NCBI GenBank assembly: GCA_019321725.1
Contig: CM033116.1
Span: 2,538,642-2,602,641, forward strand
DNA from: Paulownia fortunei
Taxonomy: Eukaryota > Streptophyta > Magnoliopsida > Lamiales > Paulowniaceae
DNA length: 64,000 bases
Direction: 5' to 3'
Below, piece by piece: positions 30,759 through 41,640 of the stretch (positions within the stretch are counted from its first letter, which is position 1; every line of letters begins with the position of its first letter). The position numbers and the translations under genes are program-made. A model generated the notes under the pieces. That model did no database searches. It saw nothing but the letters and a program-made list of their open reading frames with translations, and was not told where the DNA came from.

Positions 30759-31463
30759 ATGAGAGTTCCTCGAAGCATTGAGATCTGGAAGATGGGTGTT
30801 GTCAATTACTTTGAGGCACTTAAGCTGCAAGAGAAATTGACATCTGATAGAAAAATACACAAGATAACCGATACCCTGCTGTCCCTACAGCATCCACCCA
30901 CATATACTCTTGGCAAAAGGCGAACTGATCATAATATATTGGTTTCAGAGGCTGAACTTAAAGCCATGGGGGCAGAACTTCACTACACACAACGAGGAGG
31001 TGATATCACATTTCATGGTCCTCACCAGGCTGTTTTGTATCCCATTATTTATTTAAGAGAGATTGGCTTAGGGGCTAGAAAGTACGTGGAGAATCTTGAA
31101 TCAACAATGATTGAGTTGGCGTCTTTATATGGTGTCAAAGCTTGTGCTGGACAAACAGGTGAAACGGGGGTTTGGGTTGGACAGAGAAAGATTGGTGCCA
31201 TTGGGGTTCGTATATCTTCTGGAATTACATCCCATGGGTTGGCATTTAACATCAATCCTGATTTGAACTACTTCAAGCATATTGTGCCATGTGGGATAGC
31301 AGATAAAGAAGTCACATCTTTGCAAAAAGAGGTAGAACAGGTGCTCCCTCCTGAAGAAGTAATTCATGAGCAGTTGATTTCATGTTTTATAAGAACATTT
31401 GGCTACGCCAATATTATTTGGAGAGATAGTTCATTGGTATCCTCAGATTATAGAAAAAACTAA
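30759..31463 (+). CDS. LIP2: LIP2, mitochondrial-type octanoyltransferase (lipoyl pathway)
   Basis: A single coding exon of 234 residues, the size of Arabidopsis LIP2 (At1g04640). It is a LipB-type enzyme that moves octanoate from acyl carrier protein to lipoyl domains of pyruvate and 2-oxoglutarate dehydrogenases and glycine cleavage H protein, before LIP1 inserts sulfur. Signatures are HPPTYTLGKRRTD, QRGGDITFHGPHQ, the catalytic Lys in RKIGAIGVRISSG (K144) and the catalytic Cys in HIVPCGIADKEVTSL (C178). The start is the first Met after an acceptor (ttattcatcattcag, then gaaATG), so the 5' UTR is probably spliced. The frame is open upstream to 30717, but that part lies in the intron. Mitochondrial location is known for the family; no long transit peptide is visible here. 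Confidence 0.95.
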   Translation: MRVPRSIEIWKMGVVNYFEALKLQEKLTSDRKIHKITDTLLSLQHPPTYTLGKRRTDHNILVSEAELKAMGAELHYTQRGGDITFHGPHQAVLYPIIYLREIGLGARKYVENLESTMIELASLYGVKACAGQTGETGVWVGQRKIGAIGVRISSGITSHGLAFNINPDLNYFKHIVPCGIADKEVTSLQKEVEQVLPPEEVIHEQLISCFIRTFGYANIIWRDSSLVSSDYRKN

Positions 31464-33130
31464 TGAGTTGCATTATACTGAAACTCTCACTCTGTACTTG
31501 CCCCTAATACTTGATCATTAATTATAGAGTACATGTTTTTTTCTTCACTGAATATTACTTGTAAATGGCATTTCTTAGGGCTTTCTTAGTATATTTCAGA
31601 AGAAAACATGACTGAACAGCCGTGAAAAGCTACACCCTGTGACGAACATTGGCTGCAAGATCCGGCGATGATGAATCACCCTCAAATTGGATTAAATGCA
31701 TCTCAGAGTCTTTAATCTCTTACTTGGAATTGGTCTGAGGTATCTCTGAATATCACTCTTATTGATTTAGGTATCTTCCAGGACCCAAAAGACTCGTATA
31801 TATGAATGCTTAACAAGTTTCCTGCTGACCTTAAGATAATGAGACTTCTTGCCGGTATCTTGTTGATATCTTACGAGTAGTTAAAGTATCTTCACATCCA
31901 GCAAATCTTGTTGTCTCATTGTCAAGAATATAAAACCGATGTGAATGCTATTGAGGCAGGATATTTCGTCCTACTCTGGATTGTGCAACTACAAGAAGTA
32001 CAACTGCACCACTACAGTGAACTGTATAGGTCAGGGAACCGTGATTATTTTGAGTGCTGAAATTAGAAAAACAATAAAGGGATCACTCTCTCAAGCAATA
32101 ATGAGTTGCCCTTTTCAAGTGGATGATCAACGAAACTGTGTGTGATCAAATTGGTGGACTGTACTTTAAAAAATGCTATCGAGCAGGAATTCATGTTCCA
32201 GCTTCCAAGGTAAAAACATGGGGCTGCCCAAGAAACGGCATACTAAACCACTAACGGGATCTAAAAAGATTAGAATGTCGTAATAACGATTTCACTTAAA
32301 CATCGAAATATAGTTTAGACAATTGAAGGGAAGAAATAACAAGAAGGTAGTATTAGTTATGATGAATGGTCTTGATAAGAAAGGTGGTAAAATCTTAGGA
32401 CAGCCAACATGTGCAGTTGATATATAATACAACATTAAGGTACAGAATCAAAGCAAGCTTACCCAGCTAAACCTAGCTGTGGATGTTCTTTGTTGCAATG
32501 ATTAAAGGAGAGATTAAGACATTAATTAAGAATTAATGTCACGATGAAGTTTGATGACTAATGTGATGTCTTGTTAGAAGTCACATGACACATGTTCTTT
32601 AATCTTTGAGGATTGCCTTGAACATAGAGATCAATAATAGTCAAATCAGCATCACATGTGAGAGCTGCTTCCGAGTTCCAACTCAATTGAAAAACAAGCA
32701 AGTAGGAATATATTTCCAGAATAAGGATCACTCTGATATGGTTAAAGGGCATTGCATTTTAGCCTCATTTTCAAGTTATATAAATCTTTATACTAATATA
32801 AAAATGAGCAAACTATAAAAACTATCTGTAAGACTTGTGAGTTGTGAATATTCAAATTGGGCTAGCACAAATGTTCCTCAATGCAGTGTCAGAGCCACAT
32901 CTTGACACTGTTGACTTAATCTAATAGCCTGAATGTTGGTCTTAATTTATAGTCTCTTGTTAAATTCTTTTGCACATAACACATGTTCTGTCAGGCTAAA
33001 GCACGAGCTACAATTAAGAAGAAATCACAGCTCTAGAACAATATCCTCACATTATAACTAGCAATCCCAAGCTTTTCATTTTCTTCCATCTCCATTTCAT
33101 TTTTCTTGGAAGCGAAAATTAAGCAACAAC
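31464..33130. other. Intergenic, nothing recognised
   Basis: LIP2 3' UTR followed by moderately AT-rich DNA. ORFs at 31945-32145 and 32606-32818 lack recognisable domains. I see no supported gene. Confidence 0.5.
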
Positions 33131-33373
33131 ATGAGAAACAATCACAAAACAACATTTGTTCTTCTATTTCTAATCTTTCTGCATTTACAGACTAGCTCTG
33201 CTCTGCATATCTCTCATGGGAAATTGCAGTCAAGAAAGTTGCTGGTTTCTGTGAATTCACTTTCTGTGAACAAAGGGATGTTGAGTGGAGCAATGGTAGA
33301 GCCAGAGAAAGCAGTGGAAAATGGGCTTAGGAAAAAACCTCCGAGTTATTCAAATCCCACTCAGAATAAATGA
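33131..33373 (+). CDS. Small secreted peptide precursor (unassigned family)
   Basis: An intronless 80-residue ORF. Residues 1-24 form a clear signal peptide: a basic N-region, a hydrophobic core FVLLFLIFLHL, and a likely cleavage after TSSA. The mature part is small, basic and Cys-free, with RKLL soon after cleavage and a Pro-rich C-terminus GLRKKPPSYSNPTQNK. This is the layout of plant signalling-peptide precursors, whose active peptide is cut from the C-terminus. The end resembles CLE, IDA-like or SCOOP motifs only loosely, so I do not assign a family. A short Kozak-like leader (caacaacATG) supports the start. Confidence 0.6.
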   Translation: MRNNHKTTFVLLFLIFLHLQTSSALHISHGKLQSRKLLVSVNSLSVNKGMLSGAMVEPEKAVENGLRKKPPSYSNPTQNK

Positions 33374-34040
33374 GGTCTTCCTTCCCATATAGATTAGGAG
33401 AAAGAGAGATCAAAGATATCTCTCTTTCCATAATTTTGGCAGTTCCCTTTGTTATTTTTAAATGTTTCTTTTAGTTTAGTTTACAGGAAAGAAATTAGCC
33501 TTGATCAGTAGTATAGTTATTTTCTTGCCATGTCCTCTGTTTTATTTATTTTTTTGCCTTTTCCATGTGACAATTCTATTTGCTAATTTTTTATTTGTCA
33601 GCATTGTATAATTTTAGGTGAATCTGCAACAATAGCATCTACATATTATGTTTTTGGCTGGTTATTAATGAAACTACACTTCTATTCTTACATCCCATTA
33701 TGGTCTAAAATAACATCTGACTTATGTTACATGCACCTTAAAGATCTAAAGCGAAGATTCTTATGTTTCAAAAGATCATTTCTACTGTTTCACATGCCAA
33801 AGGAATCACATTCCCCTCAAAGTTGGGTTGGAATCATAGGACAGAACCAGAACAGGTTCATATTCCAGTGAGCTTTTGCAGATGCTCTTCAAACTTTCCA
33901 CATCGAATCTTATCTTCTTTATAGAAGAATGTTAACGGGGTTGCTCTATTTAAGCCTATCTGCACTTCAGTTTTAGGCAAGAGTTTTCCAGGTTCATCAC
34001 TCAGAAATTTGATATTGTAAAGGTCAGATGGTGGTCGAAA

Positions 34041-34262
34041 ATGGATTTGTTCTGCAACATGGTTGTTTGTGGTGCAATGGGAGACGCCGAGATGGTTACT
34101 ATTTTACTGGTCCCGCTCGGCGTCATCATTGCACCACTGACAGCCATATGTTGCTTCTTCCTGTCAGCATCTGCACTAATCCATGGCGGAGGTACCATTT
34201 TTTGGTTGGTTTTTACTACTATACATATAAAAAGGATATTTTTTGTAAAGTTTAGGGGGTGA
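34041..34262 (+). CDS. Short hydrophobic ORF, doubtful
   Basis: 73 residues with a long hydrophobic segment (TILLVPLGVIIAPLTAICC), possibly one or two membrane helices. No family was recognised. The 5' half has balanced base composition unlike the surrounding AT-rich DNA; the last ~25 codons run into AT-rich sequence. It could be an exon fragment rather than a complete gene. Confidence 0.15.
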   Translation: MDLFCNMVVCGAMGDAEMVTILLVPLGVIIAPLTAICCFFLSASALIHGGGTIFWLVFTTIHIKRIFFVKFRG

Positions 34263-35852
34263 CAATTCCATTTTTATAATTCAAATTAATATTTTATCTT
34301 ATATTTTAAATTGTAAGTATAAAAAATATTTTTTAAAATACATATTTCACGATTTACATATACAATATAATTTCAACTTTTCGATTCGTAGCTAGGCCTC
34401 TGGCACATATATGTACAAATCGCATACAGAAAACATATAAGAAGATATTAAACTACTATATTAAATTAAATATAGGTGCTTTAGTATATATTGGAACCAA
34501 AGTTTTTGAAAATAGTGGATATTGATTGGCAACTTAGCCTAAAAATAACCAACATGCTGCCAAAACCTAATTGCTAATGGCTTAGTATTTATTTTTAAAA
34601 AAGTAGTTTGATAAAGGCTAAAATCTTGGTTTTCAATTATTGTTTTTGAATCGAAAACAAAGTCAAATTTAAGTTCGGCCCAATTAAGATTAGGCATTTA
34701 TTGCCCCATTTAGCTCAGCCCTTTTTCATGTTGGGTTTTTGGACTTGTGAGGTCTCACAGACAGAACAAAGTTTAGGTTGGCAGTTTGGTCATTTCAATC
34801 CAAAATAATAAAGTTATTATCCGAAATAAATGGATAAAATATCATGAATTATACAATCTATTTAACATTTTAGGTATGATAAATTCCATTTGTATACCTA
34901 ATTATAGGCTATTCTTATTTTATATAGTTCCATTCTAGACATATTTCTTCCAATATTTAGCATGAACTACATTAATTTATCTATCTCAATCTATAGTAGT
35001 ACGGTTGAATCCTAAATGAAAACTTAAATTATAGTAAAAACTGGATTTTTCCAAAGCTAACTTTTTGATGTAGGGTTGAGTTGGGGGTTGGGGGGTGGGG
35101 GGGGGGGGGGCGTGTTGTTCTTGTTTCTTGTTTCTTGTTTCTTTTTTTCTTTAATTCTTTAAAGAGGGTAAAGTCGTAATTTTTTTGGATTTGCTTTTTC
35201 TGAGTGTTGTTGAAGATCAAGAAAGACAATAGGAAAATAAATGCAAAATTGTTTAACACGTTCATTAATTTATCTATATCAATATCTTTATCTTCTATGT
35301 ATGAAAATGTGAATCCTATAAGTGTTTGTTTCCATTGTAGAAAGACATTTATATCCGTATTTAAGTACTTTTAGTTAATAATAAATAAAGGCTAATTAAA
35401 TGTATAAAGTTGTATTAAAAAAAGAAATCATTTAATAGAAGAACACCTATAGAAAAACATATTCAGATTTCTAAAAAATTTAAACTACTTATCCGTGATT
35501 CTAGACCAAAACAATGTCTTAACTAAAATAAAAAAAAGCAAAATAATAATTATAATAATTTATTGCAATGCTAGAAGAGGAAGTGAATACTCTTTATACT
35601 CATTTTTTCCACCAAACACATATGTATATATTATTTTTGAAAATTGTCCAATGCGGTTACAATCAACATATGAAAACCAAAGAAAAATCTCATTAATTAT
35701 TTTAAATTAAAATTTTAATTTTCTTTGTATAAACATATGATCCACAAATTATTTTAATGAATTGAAAAATTATTACATAATAAATTTATAAGTTGGACTT
35801 TCTACTAAATTATTCATTATTACAAAAATTACCTAGAATCCCTTTCAATTAT

Positions 35853-36537
35853 TGTTGATGTGGTGTCTTTTTTGTTGCTCCTTCAATCGACTGAACTAGC
35901 AAAGGGCTCCTACGTGCGAAATGGTAAGGAGCATCAGAGTGTTTTCGGCGAAAACTCTTATAATCAGAGTATAAAAAATATGAATAAAATTACCACAATA
36001 ACAATAATAAAAAATAATTTTCATACATGATAATGAGAAATTGAAAGATATTTATAGATGTATAATTTGAGATTATGATATTGTGCGTTTACGAAGATAA
36101 TCCTTATAACTGTCAAGAAAATGGTCAAACATTTTTGATCAAATGAAGGGTACCTAATATTAGACAATTGTCAATTAAGGTGTCTAACCTAATTTTTTGT
36201 CTAATCTATTACTTAAATTCCACCAACCCATATTTTTTGAAACCTATATAAACCTCCCGACTCTCATTTGTATAACATCCAAAATTAGAGAATTAAAAAG
36301 AGTTTGATAGAAAAGCTTTAAAGAAAGTTTGTGAAAAAATTTTGTGAAAAAAATTTTTTGTGTGGGTTGTGAGTTGTAAGTGTTGTAAACACTTGTATTT
36401 TTTTTTTCTTTAATAAAACGATCTGCAGCAGGATTGGAGACGTAGTCATTATTGGCCGAACTCCGTTATCAAACTTGTGTGTGTTGTTTTCGTTCTCACT
36501 TATCTGATTTATCGAAAATTTTCATAATTTTCCAACA
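35853..36537 (+). mobile_element. Solo-LTR-like element (Copia-type features)
   Basis: About 685 bp, bounded by TGTTG at the left and CAACA at the right. Inside are a TATA box (cctatataaacctcc near 36243), a downstream leader and the typical late-LTR phrase with ggagacgtagtcattattgg. No internal gag-pol is present and no primer-binding site follows. The flanking 5-mers (attat and ataac) are not identical, so a target duplication is not demonstrated. Confidence 0.5.
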
Positions 36538-36569
36538 ATAACCGGATGATAAAATTTTAGAATAGGGCT

Positions 36570-36665
36570 AAAACAACAACACTAATAAAAAAATAAATTT
36601 TGTATATGATAATAAGAAATTAAAAAATATTTATAGGTGTATAATTTGATATTACGATCTTGTAG
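36570..36665 (+). repeat. Diverged direct repeat of part of the LTR-like element
   Basis: This segment, with atgataataagaaattaaaa and atatttataggtgtataatt, closely resembles about 35990-36100 inside the LTR-like element (atgataatgagaaattgaaa, atatttatagatgtataatt). It is probably a fragment of a second, older copy. Confidence 0.5.
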
Positions 36666-36886
36666 GGAAGGTGCATTTAATTACAAGATTGAGTTGGGCT
36701 TTTTAAAAATAATTAAATATAATAATCCATTGAGGCTAGTGAGATAAATTGGATTTAATCAAGCTATTTGGGCCTAAATTATTACTAGTTACATCAATTG
36801 TCATGTTTTTAAGGCTTGTCTTCGAATTTGGGAATTCCTTCCCATATAATTGAGAATCTCATGCATATATACATACAGATATATAG

Positions 36887-36909
36887 ACACACACACACAC
36901 ACACACACA
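36887..36909. repeat. (AC)n microsatellite
   Basis: A CA/AC dinucleotide run of about 23 bases. Confidence 0.8.
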
Positions 36910-37144
36910 TGCACATATGTTGTGTGTGAACGCGCTCGCTTTTCCTGGTTGACGCGGGTAATAAATTTCTATGCACCAAACAAGTCACACAACCTCTTCC
37001 TTTGGAATCTTTCAATGGCCGTCCCGTGAGGGAGGGGATGCTGATTTTCTAGATGGGCTTACGTCAACAACACAGTAGTATTATATTCCTGGAATATTAG
37101 CTATGTTCTATTGCTAAATTGAGTACAATATACGTTAATTTAGA

Positions 37145-37411
37145 GGGTGTATGGCTAAATTTATTTAAATATTTTTATATTTATAAAATATCAAATTTTA
37201 TTTTACATACAAAATTTTAATGTGTTTACATAAAATAAATAAAATCATAAAATATATAAAATATTAGTAATGATAATTTCTAAAATAAGATGTTAAAAAT
37301 AAGTTATGAACTTTATTTTATTTTTTAAATTTTTTACCAAACACATCTTAATAAACTTTCAAATAGCATATAATATATATTTTAAGGAATTTATAAGACG
37401 CTTTTAAACGA
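37145..37411 (-). mobile_element. hAT-like MITE family A, copy 3 (inverted)
   Basis: Its left end, gggtgtatggctaaatttat, is the reverse complement counterpart of the right end of 13968-14343, and its right end (ttataagacgcttttaaacg) matches the inverted left end. It lies about 260 bp upstream of the receptor kinase start codon, within its likely promoter. Confidence 0.45.
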
Positions 37412-37671
37412 ACATGTCACAAGTCATTGGGCCCTTCTTCTATGTTCATTCTCTTTCCAAGAATAGCCAAGGGAGGCTCTATTTGAGAGTCAATGAAAGG
37501 AAGACAATTATTTTTTTTATTTTTTTTTTGTTTTCAGTCAATTTATTGACCAAGACTTCTCAACTGCTATGGCAAGAAAAAACTTGTACAATTCTTCCAG
37601 CATTTCTTGCACAGATTGAGGTTGCTTTATGGTATCCCAAAATAGTGAAATCCTAAAAACTTTCTTGGTTT

Positions 37672-40086
37672 GTGAAAAAAATGATCACTTCTGAAATGGC
37701 TTTTGCAGTTTCATGTAGACTATCGTTTATCTTGCTGATCATTATGCTACCAATTTCAGCCACGGCCCAATCCTCCCGCAACGTTACTTTGGGTTCATCC
37801 ATAGTTGCAAACGATGCAAATTCCACTTGGAAATCACCTTCCGGGGAATTTGCTTTTGGCTTCCAGCAGGTTGCTCCTGGAGGCTACTTGCTAGCCATCT
37901 GGTTCGATGAAATACCTGAAAAAACCATTGTTTGGTCTGCCAACCGTGATAATCTAGCCGAACAAGGATCAAGAATCCAACTTTTTGCAGATGGGAGGTT
38001 CGAACTTGATGATCCAAGAGGCCGACGGATTTGGGCTGCTAATTTGGCTGGCTCTGGTGTGGCATATGGTGCGATGCTTGACAGTGGTGACTTTGTGCTA
38101 GCAAGCAATGCTTCAGCCGTCGTGTGGCAGAGTTTTGATGAGCCAACTGACACATTATTACCAGCCCAGATATTCAATCAAGACAGTAGTCTGGTTTCCA
38201 GCTTTTCTGAGACAAACTACTCAAGAGGAAGATTCAAGTTCGGCTTGCAAACTGATGGAAATCTTGTGAGTTACACTAGAAACTTCCCAATGGATGACAA
38301 CGTTTTTGCGTATTGGTCAACACAAACTCTCGGCACTGGATTCCAGTTGATCTTTAACCAATCTGGATACATCTACCTCATCGCAAGGAATGGAACTATA
38401 CTTAATTCTCTGTCCTCAAATGGAGTTTCAACTAGCCAATTTTATCAGAGATTCACACTGGATTATGATGGGGTTCTCAGGCATTATGCCTATCCCAAGT
38501 CTGCTAATTCAACAGGTGGGAGGGCAATGGCATGGTCCGTTAATGTATTTTTTCCTTCCAATATATGTCTCCGTGTTGGAGGAGATACAGGAGCAGGTGC
38601 TTGTGGATTTAACAGTTTTTGCTCATTAGGAACTGATCAAAGGCCTATCTGTGGGTGCCCTATTGGCTACTCTCGGATGGACCCGAATGACAGGATGAGT
38701 GGATGCAAACCAGAATTCCTTCAACAGAGCTGTAATCAACAATCACAGGAAACTGACCTTTTTAGCTTAGGCGACATGTCTAACACAGATTGGCCTAACT
38801 CTGATTATGCTCATTTCCAATCAGTCACTGAGGATTGGTGTAGACAGGTTTGCCTTGCTGATTGTTTTTGTGCTGTTGCAATATATAGAGACGGTAATTG
38901 TTGGAAGAAGAAAATCCCTCTTTCCAATGGGAGGATTGATCCTAGCGTAGGGGGAAAGGCTTTGGTAAAGATAAGGAAAAACAACACGACAGGGAATCCT
39001 TCTGGCTGTAATCCAAGTAAGAGCAACCGGTCCACTCTGATCATCACGGGGTCAGCTTTGTTGGGCAGCTCAGTGTTTCTGAACTTACTCCTATTTGCAT
39101 CTGTATTGCTGTTTGTTTTTCGTTTCAACGGAAGAAAATCAAAGACGTTTCAAGCATATACAGTTCTTCCAGGAGTGAACATAAGAAGCTTCAGTTTCAA
39201 TGAGCTACAAGAAGCTACAAATGGATTCAAGGAAGAATTGGGCAGTGGTGCTTGCTCAACAGTGTACAAAGGGGCTCTCAAGGATGAAAATGGAAAAGTT
39301 GTTGCCGTGAAAAAGCTGGATAAGATAGCCGGAGAAGCTGATCAGGAATTCAAAGCTGAAGTGAGCTCAATCAGCAGGACCAACCACAAAAACCTTGTCC
39401 AGTTGCTAGGATATTGTGATGAGGGTAAACACAGGCTTTTAGTGTATGAGTTCATGAGTAATGGCTCTTTGGCAAACTTTCTATTTGAAAACTCAAGGCC
39501 CAACTGGTATAGAAGAGTGCAGATTGCATTTGCAACTGCAAGAGGCCTTTGCTATTTGCATGAAGAGTGTAGCACCCAAATCATACACTGTGACATTAAG
39601 CCTCAAAATGTACTTTTGGACGAGTCCCATACAGCAAAAATATCCGATTTTGGGTTAGCCAAGCTTTTGAGGCCTGATCAGACTAGAACCACCACTGGAA
39701 TAAGGGGAACTAGAGGGTATGTGGCTCCAGAATGGTTCAGAAACATGCCTATAACAGTCAAGGTGGATGTTTACAGTTTCGGGATCTTGTTGCTCGAGCT
39801 GCTATGCTGCAGAAGGAATGTTGAAACAGATGTTAAGGATGAGAATGAGGTGATTCTTGCTGATTGGGCTTATGATTGTTACAAACAAGGAACATTGCAA
39901 TCGTTAGTGGCCGACGATGAGGAGGCCATGGATGATATCAAACGATTCGAGAAATTCGTGATGACAGCAATTTGGTGCACTCAGGAAGATCCAGCATTGA
40001 GGCCTCACATGAAGAGAGTAATGCATATGCTTGAGGGATCAGTTGAAGTCCCTGCTCCTCCAGATCCTGCATCATTTATTAGTTAG
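37672..40086 (+). CDS. G-type lectin S-receptor-like serine/threonine protein kinase (LECRK/RLK1-like)
   Basis: An intronless gene encoding 804 residues. In order: signal peptide (about 1-32), bulb-type mannose-binding lectin domain (about 35-175, with GEFAFGFQQV, TIVWSANRD and VVWQSFDEPTDTLLP), a Cys-rich EGF-like segment (CGFNSFCSLG), a PAN-like domain (WCRQVCLADCFCAVAIY), a TM helix (about 454-483) and a kinase domain. Kinase landmarks are the Gly loop GSGACSTV, Lys547 in VAVKKL, HCDIKPQN with Asp641, and DFG at Asp659. HCD replaces HRD, so this is a non-RD kinase, as is common in immune receptors. The protein sits in the plasma membrane and the subfamily includes rice LecRKs for pathogen and insect resistance; the ligand is unknown. 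Met4 and Met9 are alternative starts before the signal peptide. Confidence 0.94.
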   Translation: MKKMITSEMAFAVSCRLSFILLIIMLPISATAQSSRNVTLGSSIVANDANSTWKSPSGEFAFGFQQVAPGGYLLAIWFDEIPEKTIVWSANRDNLAEQGSRIQLFADGRFELDDPRGRRIWAANLAGSGVAYGAMLDSGDFVLASNASAVVWQSFDEPTDTLLPAQIFNQDSSLVSSFSETNYSRGRFKFGLQTDGNLVSYTRNFPMDDNVFAYWSTQTLGTGFQLIFNQSGYIYLIARNGTILNSLSSNGVSTSQFYQRFTLDYDGVLRHYAYPKSANSTGGRAMAWSVNVFFPSNICLRVGGDTGAGACGFNSFCSLGTDQRPICGCPIGYSRMDPNDRMSGCKPEFLQQSCNQQSQETDLFSLGDMSNTDWPNSDYAHFQSVTEDWCRQVCLADCFCAVAIYRDGNCWKKKIPLSNGRIDPSVGGKALVKIRKNNTTGNPSGCNPSKSNRSTLIITGSALLGSSVFLNLLLFASVLLFVFRFNGRKSKTFQAYTVLPGVNIRSFSFNELQEATNGFKEELGSGACSTVYKGALKDENGKVVAVKKLDKIAGEADQEFKAEVSSISRTNHKNLVQLLGYCDEGKHRLLVYEFMSNGSLANFLFENSRPNWYRRVQIAFATARGLCYLHEECSTQIIHCDIKPQNVLLDESHTAKISDFGLAKLLRPDQTRTTTGIRGTRGYVAPEWFRNMPITVKVDVYSFGILLLELLCCRRNVETDVKDENEVILADWAYDCYKQGTLQSLVADDEEAMDDIKRFEKFVMTAIWCTQEDPALRPHMKRVMHMLEGSVEVPAPPDPASFIS

Positions 40087-41640
40087 CCTTAAATTTCCTT
40101 TATTCAAATGCTCTGTGTGTTGCATTCAGCTTTTTGATGAATAAGATCATTCAATCGTAGGCTTATAATTTGTGCACTAAAATGTCAGTTTCTGATGCTG
40201 ATTCCAGTTGAGTTTGACAACAAAATAATTTTTTACACAAATCAAGACACAAGCTTAAATTGAAAGTCCTTCCAAAATTTTTGGCTGATAACTAGTTTCC
40301 ATTGAAAGTATTGCTTAAAGGAATCCTATTCCTGTATTCTTAGTCTTCCTTTTTCTTTCAAATTAATTTTTTATACCTATTTCGGCCTCAGATTATGTAT
40401 CATTGGGTGTAGCATCTCTTAAATTATGAGGTTTTATAAATGTTACACCGCACTTGGCATACATTTCACTATACACTCACACATGCATACATATAAATAT
40501 GTGTAAAATATGTGGTGAAATACAACTCGATGAATATTATTGAGTGTAACATTTATTAAATTATGCTATGATATAAAAAATTATCCCAACTTACTTGTAG
40601 CTCACCAAGTCGGATTAGAGAACTCTTCATAAGCTATTTGTTTCGACCAATTAAGTGCCCAAAGATTCAAAATATATTAATAGACCAACATTAAAGCCCT
40701 AACAGCTTGTTTGGCAATGTTTTCTATGTTTCTGATAAAATTTATTTTGGGAGAAGATAATTTTGATAGTGGGATTGAAAAAACTCTATCATACACGGGC
40801 TTCATTTTGTCCAAAATAAAAGTTTCAACAACCTAAAACTCTTTCACATTTCTAACATAAGTGAAGTTATTTTACTCTCCAACTCTCCAACAAATGGTTG
40901 GTCATCTGATTTGTGAAGTCTCAAAGGGAGTGACCCCTTTACTAACAGGGCCCATGGCCTTGCCTTCTAATTCCACTTTCCTCCTTTAGCATGTATTCAA
41001 GTTTAACTATCTAAGCAAGCCACCATTTTTTTTTTTTCTGAAATGTTTGGATTTGGTTTGAATGTTTTAAGAGACCATATTAAAAAAGGTAATATATTAT
41101 GAGAAAAATATATTAAAAAACGTAATTTATATTTAGTTTTATTTTGCGACAATAAAAATAGGAAAGAAAACAAAACCAAAAGTAGCCTTTACACTTGGTA
41201 TTTCCTTCTTTCAGGTTATGCATTGTACTCCATAAATCCCCTCTATTTAGTGTGTCATTTTCTTTTTGTATTTCCCCTCAGACAAATAGAAATGTGGATT
41301 CAAGTAGCATACTTACAAATGAATGCCACAAAATTACTAAAGTTTGACATAATAAATTCCAGTTTGTTGTTTTGAATTTCATGGGACACAGAGTGTAAAA
41401 CAAAAGCAAAAACAAAGAAAATTATATTTGTACTTTGTACATATAAATTGGAATTTTGTGGAAAACACACCTTGAATTCTAGTAACTATTTTAACTGGTC
41501 AAACTAACAGTGTTGCAAGATAAAAGGGAAACTGAAATTTATTTTTAACTATAAACTTATATTTGTTTGTTCACATTTACCCCTGGCTTTCTGACTCTCA
41601 CATACACACAGTCACACACAGGCTAACATAGATTATACAC
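40087..41640. other. Intergenic region after the receptor kinase
   Basis: 3' UTR of the kinase, then AT-rich DNA with one MITE-like repeat (40398-40572) and no recognised gene. The last part is the promoter of the AT-hook gene. Confidence 0.5.
40398..40572 (+). repeat. MITE-like repeat family B, copy 3, bounded by direct repeats
   Basis: The core acatataaatatgtgtaaaa matches 15962-16083. The two ends are near-identical direct repeats: cattgggtgtagcatctctt at the left and tattgagtgtaacatttatt at the right, each followed by aaattatg. Non-coding. Confidence 0.45.

Larger units (their letters stand above)
33374..37671. other. Repeat-bearing intergenic region
   Basis: No gene with a recognisable domain. 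It contains a short hydrophobic ORF (34041-34262), a poly-G run of 14 at 35097-35110, an LTR-like element (35853-36537) followed by a diverged partial copy, an (AC)n run at 36887-36909, and an inverted MITE (37145-37411) just upstream of the receptor kinase gene. Confidence 0.5.

Noticed and set aside
37414..37656. 80-codon ORF upstream of the receptor kinase
   Set aside because: Lies in the promoter/leader region, low complexity, no domain.
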